Source of the DNA: Halosimplex salinum
GTDB taxonomy: Archaea > Halobacteriota > Halobacteria > Halobacteriales > Haloarculaceae
Direction of reading: 5' to 3'
NCBI RefSeq assembly: GCF_003730195.1
Contig: NZ_QWGG01000005.1
Coordinates: forward strand, 124,001 to 188,000
DNA length: 64,000 nt
Positions 52,083-59,704 of this stretch are shown here, piece by piece. Position 1 is the first letter of the stretch, and every line of letters begins with the position of its first letter. Both the position numbers and the translations under genes were made by a program. Below the pieces are notes generated by a model, which saw nothing but the letters and a program-made list of their open reading frames with translations, made no database searches and was not told where the DNA came from.

Positions 52083-53153
52083 ATGGAGGAGGACGAACTC
52101 CTGGGTGGACTCGAAGACGCGGGGTTGACGACGTACCAGTCCGAGGCGTACCTGACGCTGCTCGACATGGGGGTGTCGCCAGCGGTGGACGTGGCTCGGA
52201 ACTGCTCGATCCCGGTGCCGCGCATATACGACGTCCTGAACGAACTGGAGCAGATGGGGTACGTGGAGACGCTCGACAGGGAGACGCTCCACGCGAGAGC
52301 ACGCGAACCGGCCGAGTTCGTCCAGGACCTCCACGAGCGCAGCGACCGCATCTCGGCGGTCGCGGACGAGATCGAGGACCGCTGGGAGGCGTCGCCGCTG
52401 GGGGACAGTAAGATGAACGTAACCAAGCGCGTGGAGACGGTCCTCGACCACGCCGAGGACCTCATCCGCGAGGCGGAGTCGTCCGTCGACCTCGCGCTGA
52501 CGGACGAGCAACTGGTCGCCTACGAGAGCGCGCTGGACGAGGCGATGGACGACGGCGTCGTCGTCCGCGCATCGGTCGTCCCGGCCGAAGGGATCGACCT
52601 CGCCGAGCACCCGGTCAGTGACGTGGTCACCGAGATACGCGAGCGTCCGATCCCGGGGCCGTTCTGCGCGCTCGTCGACCGGACGAAGGCGTGTCTGGCG
52701 CCGACGACGCGCATGTCGGACCCGTACGGCGTCGTCATCGACGACGACATCATGCCCTTCATCTTCCGGTGGTACTTCCAGACGTGTCTCTGGGCGGTGT
52801 GGGACACCGTCTCGTGCAACAGAGGGGGGTCGCCCGTGTACGTCTCGCTCGAGGAGTTCATCAGGGACATCTACCCGCTCTGGCGCGACGACGCCGTCGT
52901 CTCGGTGACCGTCAGGGGGACCGAGACCGAGTCCGGGACGGACCGGGAGGTCTCCGGCGTCCTCGTCGACGTCCAGTACTCCGCGGCGTCGGTGACGTCG
53001 AACCAGACGCCGTCGCTCGTCGACCTCTCCGGGCAGGCGGCGATCACGCTCTGGACCCCAGAGGGACGGTGTTCGGTCGGGAGCTGGGGCGCGCTCCTCG
53101 AGGACATCGAGGCCTGCCGCGTCACGGTCGACGCGATCGAGTGGCTCGACTGA
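52083..53153 (+). CDS. TrmB-family sugar-responsive transcriptional regulator upstream of the polysaccharide-hydrolase cluster
   Basis: A 356-residue TrmB regulator. The N-terminal winged helix reads LEDAGLTTYQSEAYLTLLDMG and NCSIPVPRIYDVLNELEQMGYVE, followed by a coiled coil (about 85-110) and a large C-terminal sensor domain (about 120-355), containing a PLD-like core and a beta-rich sugar-binding-type end (VLVDVQYSAASVTSNQTPSLVDLSG in part). Family members bind maltose, glucose or other sugars and repress or activate sugar genes. It is encoded directly before the cellulases and on the same strand, 401 bases upstream, so it is the best candidate for their control. TTTAATT upstream (about 52064-52070) gives a near-leaderless start. 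Confidence 0.9.
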   Translation: MEEDELLGGLEDAGLTTYQSEAYLTLLDMGVSPAVDVARNCSIPVPRIYDVLNELEQMGYVETLDRETLHARAREPAEFVQDLHERSDRISAVADEIEDRWEASPLGDSKMNVTKRVETVLDHAEDLIREAESSVDLALTDEQLVAYESALDEAMDDGVVVRASVVPAEGIDLAEHPVSDVVTEIRERPIPGPFCALVDRTKACLAPTTRMSDPYGVVIDDDIMPFIFRWYFQTCLWAVWDTVSCNRGGSPVYVSLEEFIRDIYPLWRDDAVVSVTVRGTETESGTDREVSGVLVDVQYSAASVTSNQTPSLVDLSGQAAITLWTPEGRCSVGSWGALLEDIEACRVTVDAIEWLD

Positions 53154-53554
53154 CGCCACCCGGCGACGACCACCGAGAACCCCGGGCGGCTCCGTCACAC
53201 TCGATGCGATCTAGTGTCACCAGAGAATATAGATTTTCCATGTAAATTACTTGTATTAACTCTCGTTTAAACGAACACGGGCTCCAGATCTCGGGAGACT
53301 CTCCCTTTCTCACTGTCAGATCTTCGCAACCCCGATCCGTTCACATCCCTTACTTGTTGGAAATATTACCATGACTTACCAGATTTATTAAGTACTGTCA
53401 GCTGTTTCGAAAAACGAATATTTAGCCTCTCTAGTGCAATAATTGGGCACTTTAGGGATGGCGTGAAATCATTACCTATCGAGCTAGAAAAATTTTTTAT
53501 ACCGGTCTTACGTTGTTGGTTCTACACACCACGCGGTGTGTATCGGAGGACGAC
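53154..53554. promoter_or_regulatory. AT-rich control region of the hydrolase cluster, with promoter, 5' hairpin and SD
   Basis: This gene-free region is AT-rich. TTTTTTATACC at about 53494-53502 is the likely TATA box; transcription would start near 53524. Exactly there lies a perfect 7-bp stem, ACACACC (53524-53530) loop ACGC then GGTGTGT (53535-53541), so the mRNA would begin with a stem-loop, followed by GGAGGA (53545-53550) four bases before the ATG. The region is long enough to bind a TrmB-type regulator; no clear palindrome for it was noticed. Confidence 0.62.
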
Positions 53555-55462
53555 ATGGCAAATAACGAGCAACCCCCTGATGGGGGAAGAGAGGCATCGC
53601 TATCCGACGAATCGAGCGCGGACGGCGGGGGACCGTCCAGACGAAACTTCCTGAAAGGCAGCGCAGCGGCCGGCGCCATCGCTCTCGGCGTCGGGGCAGG
53701 GGCCATCGGGAGCGCGTCGGCGGGGATCCCGACACCCCGGCTCCACCGCGACGGCAACCTGATCAAGGACCCCGACGGCAACACGGTCACGCTCCGCGGG
53801 GTCAACATCGCGGACCCGAAGCGGCTCAACCTCACCGCGTCGGCGCGTGGGAAAGACGCCGTCCAGACGATCGACATGCTCACCGACGCGAGCAACGGCT
53901 GGTACCCGCGGACGATCCGCGTCCCGGTACAGCCCGTCGACATCGGCGAGTACGAGCCCGGTTCCGGCCCGCCGGTACCGGCGTTCGACGAGGACCAGCT
54001 GCGGAGCTACCTCACGAACCACCTCGACGAGGTGGTCCAGCGGTGCGCCGAGCGCGGCGTCTACTGTATCATCGACTATCACCGCCACCGCGACGTCATG
54101 TGGGCCGAGGGCCAGAACGGTCCGGTCAACACGGAGCTCCAGGACGAGGTCGACATGTTCTGGGACGTCGTCGCGCCGCGGTACGCGGAGGACTCGCACG
54201 TCCTCTACGAGGTGTACAACGAGCCGACCGAGCCCGGCATGTGGGAGGACCCCACCACCACGCAGTGGGTCGCCGACATCTGGGACCTGTGGCTGGAGAT
54301 GGCCCAGCCGTGGGTCGACACCATCCGCGGCCACGCCGACAACCTCATCCTGATGGGCTCGCCCAGCTGGTCGCAGAGCCCGGAGGGCGCCCTCGTCGAG
54401 GAGTTCGACGGCGAGGACATCGCCTACACGTACCACATCTACCCCGGTCACAACTCCAGCCGGGCCCAGGACTGGGAGGACGCCTCGAACAACGGCGAGG
54501 GCGTCGCCGGCGTCTACGAGCAGGCGCCCCTGTTCGTCACGGAGTTCGGCTGGGAGGAGGGCGGCGGCCAGTACATCGGCGGCACCGACGAGTTCGGGAC
54601 CGCCTTCCTCGACTTCCTCGAGAAGAGCGAGGCGATCCACTGGACCGCCTGGTGTGCCGACCCGGTCTGGCGCCCGGTGATGTTCGACCGGCCGTTCGCC
54701 GAGAACGTGAACGACTCCATCGGCGACCCGTACAACGGCACGATCCCCGAGACCTGTGAGGACCTGCCGTGTGAGTGGTCGCTCACCACCGGCAGCGGCG
54801 GGATGGGCGACGACGTCAAGGACGCCCTCGAACAGTACCGCAACGACGGGATCCCCGGCGACGGGACGGTGCGTCCGCCGACGGACGAACCCACCGACGA
54901 ACCGACGGACGAACCGACCGACGAGCCAACCGACGAACCGACGGACGAACCCACCGACGAGCCGACGGACGAACCGACCGACGAGCCGACAGACGAACCG
55001 ACGGACGAGCCGACCGACGAACCGCCGGCGGACGCGATGGTCGTCGACGACTACGACGGCGACCCGGGCTGGTCGTCCCACCGGAACGATCTGGGTCAGT
55101 GGTGCGGGGCCGGCTCGTTCGAGAACGGCGGCGGCGAGGAACAGGGCGGCACGCTCGTCCTCGAGTACGACAACGGCGGCTGGTTCCAGGAGCAGATCAA
55201 CGAGGACGTCTCCGACTACTCGACGCTGGTGTTCACCATCAGCGGCGCGAACGGTGGCGAGGAGGACGAGGTGCTGTTCGACATGGGCGGTGTCCGTACC
55301 ATGCTCTCGAACGTCACCGACGACTCCATCGGCACGAGCACGTCCGAAGTGCGCGTCGACATGGAGGCGGCCGGGATCGACCGGTCGTCGCCGTCCGTGC
55401 GCTTCAACTTCTGGCAAGGGGGAGCCAGCACGCTCGAACTCGAGCAGATCCACCTCGAATAG
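53555..55462 (+). CDS. Secreted GH5 endoglucanase-type glycoside hydrolase with C-terminal module
   Basis: A 635-residue Tat-exported enzyme. The signal has SRRNFLKG (twin Arg at 29-30) and likely cleavage after GSASA (residue 56). The GH5 barrel (about 57-430) begins GIPTPRLHRDGNLIKDPDGN, with acid/base Glu in VYNEPTEPG (residue 223) and nucleophile Glu in FVTEFGW (residue 330). A (TDEP)n linker (about 443-490) leads to a C-terminal module (about 494-635) rich in Trp/Asn/Gly (DLGQWCGAGSFENGGG). GH5 enzymes cleave beta-1,4-glucans or mannans; the exact substrate is not known. SD and promoter precede it. Confidence 0.9.
   Translation: MANNEQPPDGGREASLSDESSADGGGPSRRNFLKGSAAAGAIALGVGAGAIGSASAGIPTPRLHRDGNLIKDPDGNTVTLRGVNIADPKRLNLTASARGKDAVQTIDMLTDASNGWYPRTIRVPVQPVDIGEYEPGSGPPVPAFDEDQLRSYLTNHLDEVVQRCAERGVYCIIDYHRHRDVMWAEGQNGPVNTELQDEVDMFWDVVAPRYAEDSHVLYEVYNEPTEPGMWEDPTTTQWVADIWDLWLEMAQPWVDTIRGHADNLILMGSPSWSQSPEGALVEEFDGEDIAYTYHIYPGHNSSRAQDWEDASNNGEGVAGVYEQAPLFVTEFGWEEGGGQYIGGTDEFGTAFLDFLEKSEAIHWTAWCADPVWRPVMFDRPFAENVNDSIGDPYNGTIPETCEDLPCEWSLTTGSGGMGDDVKDALEQYRNDGIPGDGTVRPPTDEPTDEPTDEPTDEPTDEPTDEPTDEPTDEPTDEPTDEPTDEPTDEPPADAMVVDDYDGDPGWSSHRNDLGQWCGAGSFENGGGEEQGGTLVLEYDNGGWFQEQINEDVSDYSTLVFTISGANGGEEDEVLFDMGGVRTMLSNVTDDSIGTSTSEVRVDMEAAGIDRSSPSVRFNFWQGGASTLELEQIHLE
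54886..55021 (+). repeat. (TDEP)n linker-coding tandem repeat in the first GH5 gene
   Basis: A 12-base unit coding for the tetrapeptide Thr-Asp-Glu-Pro, with silent third-base changes between copies, runs about a dozen times. It makes a flexible, acidic linker between catalytic and C-terminal modules. A shorter version (about nine copies) lies at about 56968-57075 in the next gene, and a Pro-Thr-Asp-Thr version at about 59140-59225. Confidence 0.9.
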
Positions 55463-55492
55463 CGACGCAACTACCCACACCCTACCACATCA

Positions 55493-57511
55493 ATGTCAAA
55501 GAAAGACACACACGGTACCGAACAGTCGACGAACGATTCGACGGGCGATAGCGGCTTCTCGCGACGGAGCGTCCTGAAGGCGACGGGCGCGGCGGCGGTC
55601 ACGGCCGGCTTCGCCAACAGCATCATGGGGTCGGTGGCGGCAGAGGGGATCGACACCCCGTGGCTCCACCGCGACGGCAACCTCGTCCGCGACCCGAGCG
55701 GTAACAAGGTGATCCTCCGCGGTGTCAACATCGCGGACCCGGCCCGTCTCGCGCGGAGCTGGCGCAGCAAGGACGCCATGGGCGTCTTCGAGAAGACGAT
55801 CAACACCGACGAGTCGAACGACGGCGGCTGGCACAGCCGGATCGTCCGCATTCCGACCCAGCCCCAGGACATCGCGGACGCGGGCTCGGGAAGCGTCGGC
55901 AGCATGCCCCACGGCGACGACTGGGGCCCGCTCCTGCCGGGGCAGTTCGACGAGTCGGACATGGAGACGTACTTCACCACGTACGTCGACCCGCTGATCG
56001 ACGCGGCCGAGGAGCACGGGCTGTACGTGATGCTCGACTACCATCGCCACTTCCCGATCTTCCACCAGCCCCAGAACGAAGCCGACATCGGCGAGTACCA
56101 GTGTGGCAACGAGTCGTTCGAGGACGACCTGGGCTTCTGTGGCGAGCGCGGTGTCCTCTGGAACAGCGAGGACCAGGCCTCCGAACTGGACGGGTACACC
56201 GAGGAGTACGCGGCGGAACTCGACCAGGAGCTCCACGACTACTGGAACTTCGTCGCGCCCCGCTACAGCGACCGTTCGCACGTCATCTACGACGTGTACA
56301 ACGAGCCGACCGGCCCCTACGCCGGCGACTGGGGGACGCCCACCCGTGAGCCCAACGCCGGAGAGGACGCCGGGCAGGACACCGACGTGACCGCACAGGA
56401 GGCCAAGCGCTACTGGGACATGTGGCTCGACCGCGCCCAGCCGTGGATCGACACGGTCCGCGAGCACGCCGACAACCTGCTCACCATCGGGTCGCCCCGG
56501 TGGAGCCAGTACACCTACTGGGCGGCCGAGGACGAGTTCCAGGGCGACAACATCTGTTACACCGGCCACGTCTACACCCACGACGACCTGCGCCCGCTCT
56601 CCGAGTACTACGGGACGCCCGCCGAGGAGGTCCCGGTGTTCTTCAGCGAGTTCGGCTGGGCAGAGGGCGGCGGCAAGGACAACTTCAGCTTCCTCGAGGG
56701 GACGGCCGACGAGTACGCCGACGACTTCGAGAGCTTCATCGACGAGTACCCGGTCCACCCGATCTGCTGGAACTTCGACCACACCTGGGAGCCCGCGTTC
56801 TTCAAGCACGAGGAGAGCCAGGACGGCGACTGGGAGATCCACGACTACCAGGACCGTCCCGGGCAGTGGTGGCAGGGCTACCTCGAAGAGCACCGCAACG
56901 ACGACCTGCCACAGGCGGACGGCTCGACCACGACGGCGCCGCCGACGACCACGACGTCGCGGCCGACCGACGAGCCGACTGACGAACCCACCGACGAACC
57001 GACGGACGAGCCGACCGACGAGCCGACGGACGAACCAACGGACGAGCCGACGGACGAACCCACCGACGAACCGCCGGCGGACGCGATGGTGGTGAACGAC
57101 TACGACGGCGACCCGGCGTGGTCGTCCCACCGGAACGACCTCGGGCAGTGGTGCGGGGCCGGTTCCTTCGAGAACGGCGGCGGCGAGGTCCAGAACGGTG
57201 CACTGGTTCTGGAGTACGACAACGGCGGCTGGTTCCAGGAGCAGATCAACCAGGACGTCTCCGACTACTCGACGCTGGTGTTCACCATCAGCGGCGCCAA
57301 CGGGGGCGAGGAGGACGAGGTGCTGTTCGACATGGGCGGTGTCCGTACCATGCTCTCGAACGTCACCGACGACTCCATCGGCACGAGCACGTCCGAAGTG
57401 CGCGTCGACATGGAGGCGGCCGGGATCGACCGGTCGTCGCCGTCCGTGCGCTTCAACTTCTGGCAGGGCGGCTCCAGCACGCTCGAACTCGAGCAGATCC
57501 ACCTGGAGTAG
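55493..57511 (+). CDS. Secreted GH5 glycoside hydrolase with C-terminal module (second)
   Basis: A 672-residue relative of the upstream enzyme, 30 bases after it. Tat signal SRRSVLKA (twin Arg 24-25); the mature domain starts GIDTPWLHRDGNLVRDPSGN. Acid/base Glu is in VYNEPTG (residue 271) and nucleophile Glu in FFSEFGW (residue 386). It has about 45 extra residues around NEADIGEYQCGNESFEDDLG and a charged stretch EPNAGEDAGQDTD before the core helix, so substrate preference may differ. Linker Thr/Pro-rich then (TDEP)n, followed by the C-terminal module (about 531-672). The last 161 bases of its module core match those of the first gene exactly. Confidence 0.9.
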   Translation: MSKKDTHGTEQSTNDSTGDSGFSRRSVLKATGAAAVTAGFANSIMGSVAAEGIDTPWLHRDGNLVRDPSGNKVILRGVNIADPARLARSWRSKDAMGVFEKTINTDESNDGGWHSRIVRIPTQPQDIADAGSGSVGSMPHGDDWGPLLPGQFDESDMETYFTTYVDPLIDAAEEHGLYVMLDYHRHFPIFHQPQNEADIGEYQCGNESFEDDLGFCGERGVLWNSEDQASELDGYTEEYAAELDQELHDYWNFVAPRYSDRSHVIYDVYNEPTGPYAGDWGTPTREPNAGEDAGQDTDVTAQEAKRYWDMWLDRAQPWIDTVREHADNLLTIGSPRWSQYTYWAAEDEFQGDNICYTGHVYTHDDLRPLSEYYGTPAEEVPVFFSEFGWAEGGGKDNFSFLEGTADEYADDFESFIDEYPVHPICWNFDHTWEPAFFKHEESQDGDWEIHDYQDRPGQWWQGYLEEHRNDDLPQADGSTTTAPPTTTTSRPTDEPTDEPTDEPTDEPTDEPTDEPTDEPTDEPTDEPPADAMVVNDYDGDPAWSSHRNDLGQWCGAGSFENGGGEVQNGALVLEYDNGGWFQEQINQDVSDYSTLVFTISGANGGEEDEVLFDMGGVRTMLSNVTDDSIGTSTSEVRVDMEAAGIDRSSPSVRFNFWQGGSSTLELEQIHLE

Positions 57512-57631
57512 GCGACACGAGCGACACCACCCGTCCACCCGGGCGACCCGGCCACACCGCTGGACCCCTTCGACCGGGGTCCCCGGCCGCTGAACCGAAC
57601 GGACTGTCCCACACATCGAGTCACACGAACC

Positions 57632-58069
57632 ATGTCACACGACGAGCGGACGGACGACCGCGACGGAACGGGCAGTGACCGTGCGTTCGACGCGCCCTCG
57701 CGGCGGGAGGACGCGGATCTCGCCGCCGTCCCCGCCGGTGGGGGCCCGGCAGGCGAACTGTCGACTGCCGTCCCCGCGCCGACGGGGTTGACGGTCGAGA
57801 GCGTGACCGAGGTCACGGTCACGGTCTCGTGGTCGACGGCCCGCGTCGCCTCCGACGCTCGCGTCGACCACTACGCCGTCTCGGTCGACGGGCGGACGCG
57901 GGCGGCAGCCGACCGGGGGAGGAACCGCGCCGCGGTCGCCAATCTGGCGCCCGGCACGACCTACACCATCGGCGTCGCGGCGGTCGACGCCGCAGGCAAC
58001 GAGTCCCGGCCGGCGACGACCGAGGTGACGACCGATCCCGTCGCAGTCCGGGAGACCGGCGCCGAGTAA
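57632..58069 (+). CDS. Small fibronectin type III domain protein, without recognisable signal
   Basis: A 145-residue protein between the GH5 and GH12-like genes. Residues about 50-135 are one FnIII domain: GLTVESVTEVTVTVSWSTAR, HYAVSVDGRTRAAADRG, LAPGTTYTIGVAAVDAAGNES. The N-terminal 45 residues are acidic and disordered with no Tat motif or hydrophobic signal, unlike all its neighbours. It may be a broken piece of a modular hydrolase, an intracellular protein, or secreted by a non-classical route. Similar FnIII domains occur in the enzyme at 59705-62692. Confidence 0.65.
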   Translation: MSHDERTDDRDGTGSDRAFDAPSRREDADLAAVPAGGGPAGELSTAVPAPTGLTVESVTEVTVTVSWSTARVASDARVDHYAVSVDGRTRAAADRGRNRAAVANLAPGTTYTIGVAAVDAAGNESRPATTEVTTDPVAVRETGAE

Positions 58070-58210
58070 TCCGCAGCGCGTCCCGCTCCCGTTCACCGGC
58101 TGTCGGGCGACACCGGGGGTAACTGACGCCCGACGGGCGACGTGAACGAGGGGCGCGAACAGGGGGAACGGACCGCACGCAACAGCGAACCAACGACGGA
58201 GCACACACGG

Positions 58211-59683
58211 ATGACATCACACGACGCGAACGGACGGACCGACGAATCGAACGAACAGAGAGCCGACGCGACCACGGGCGGCGACGGGTCCAGCCAGCGC
58301 GGCACGTCTAGACGGAGCGTCCTCAAGGCCGGCGCGGCGCTGGGTGCGGGCGGCCTCGCGCTCGGCCTGGGCAACCGGGCCACGGCGGCGAAGGTCGAGG
58401 AGATCTGCAACTCCGACTACGGCACCATCGAGGTGGCCGACGGGTTCTCGCTGATCGACAACCGCTGGGGCAACGACGCCGCCGACCAGTGCATCTGGCT
58501 GAACGAGGACGGCAGCTACGGCTACGACTTCGACGCCTCCGGGACCGACGGCGGGATCAACTACCCGGAGCTGCTCGTCGGTACCAAACCCTGGGGCTCG
58601 GACAGCGGCGTCGCCGAGTTCCCGATCCAGCGGCGGGACGTCGACGAGCTGGTGATCGACGTCGAGGCGGACTACGAGGAGTCCGGCGGCGAGTGGGACT
58701 GGGCCGAGGAGTGGTGGCTGATGGAGCAGCCGCCGAGCCAGGAGACCGGGACCCACCAGTACGAGATCATGTTGCTGCTCGACTGGAACGACCAGCACAG
58801 CCACGGACAGCTGGTGGAGGAGTCGATCTGGACCGACCAGTACGGCAACACCGTCGACCTCTGGGCGCGATACGACGGCGGCGGGACGGACGCGACGTTC
58901 TTCATCTTCCGCATCCAGGGCGGTCACGACGGCGGCAAGATCGACCTGTCGGAGATCGTCGACTACCTCACCGACGAACGCGGCGTCCGTGAGGACCTCT
59001 GGCTCTCCGGGATCGAACTCGGCAACGAGTACTGGGCCGGCTCGTCGGGCGAGACCACGTACAACACGTTCGACGTGACGATCAACGGCACGACGTACTC
59101 GAGCGGCAGCGACGGCGGCGGTAATCAGACGCCGACGCCGACCGACACGCCGACTAACACGCCGACCGACACGCCCACCGATACGCCGACCGATACGCCG
59201 ACGGACACGCCCACCGACACGCCCGACGACGGAGACGAGGGGAGTCCCGGCGATTCGATGGTGGTCAACGACTACGACGGCGACCCGGCGTGGTCCTCCC
59301 ACCGGAACGACCTCGGGCAGTGGTGCGGGGCCGGCTCCTTCGAGAACGGCGGCGGCGAAGTGCAGGACGGTGCGCTCGTCCTCGAGTACGACAACGGCGG
59401 CTGGTTCCAGGAGCAGATCAACCGGGACGTGAGCGACTACTCCGACCTCGTCTTCAGCGTCAGCGGCGCGAACGGCGGCGAGGAGGACGAGGTGCAGGTC
59501 AGTATGGGCGGGACGACGGCGATGCTGGCCGATCTGACGAGCGACTCGGTCGAGACGAGCACGTCGGACGTGCGTATCGACATGGAGGCGGCCGGGATCG
59601 ACCGGTCGTCGCCGTCGGTGCGGCTGAACTTCTGGCAGGGCGGCAGTAGCACGCTCGAGATCGACGAGATTCGGCTCGAATAG
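58211..59683 (+). CDS. Secreted GH12-like beta-glucanase with C-terminal module
   Basis: A 490-residue Tat-exported protein (SRRSVLKAGAAL). The mature domain (about 60-290) resembles GH12: FSLIDNRWGNDAADQCIWL, YPELLVGTKPWG, and a jelly-roll pattern. Candidate nucleophile is the Glu in YEIMLLLDW (residue 185) and acid/base the Glu in LSGIELGNEYW (residue 269); these positions are by motif and not proven. A (PTDT)n linker leads to a C-terminal module (about 349-490) related to those of the neighbouring GH5 enzymes. GH12 enzymes hydrolyse beta-1,4- or xyloglucans. The ATG at 58211 is chosen over one at 58142 because the Tat motif then lies at a normal distance. Confidence 0.75.
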   Translation: MTSHDANGRTDESNEQRADATTGGDGSSQRGTSRRSVLKAGAALGAGGLALGLGNRATAAKVEEICNSDYGTIEVADGFSLIDNRWGNDAADQCIWLNEDGSYGYDFDASGTDGGINYPELLVGTKPWGSDSGVAEFPIQRRDVDELVIDVEADYEESGGEWDWAEEWWLMEQPPSQETGTHQYEIMLLLDWNDQHSHGQLVEESIWTDQYGNTVDLWARYDGGGTDATFFIFRIQGGHDGGKIDLSEIVDYLTDERGVREDLWLSGIELGNEYWAGSSGETTYNTFDVTINGTTYSSGSDGGGNQTPTPTDTPTNTPTDTPTDTPTDTPTDTPTDTPDDGDEGSPGDSMVVNDYDGDPAWSSHRNDLGQWCGAGSFENGGGEVQDGALVLEYDNGGWFQEQINRDVSDYSDLVFSVSGANGGEEDEVQVSMGGTTAMLADLTSDSVETSTSDVRIDMEAAGIDRSSPSVRLNFWQGGSSTLEIDEIRLE

Positions 59684-59704
59684 AACCACACAGGAGGGAT
59701 TCAG

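Noticed and set aside
54886-55021. Short regular repeats that could be mistaken for a CRISPR or regulatory array
   Set aside because: They are in frame and encode a Thr-Asp-Glu-Pro linker between two protein modules.
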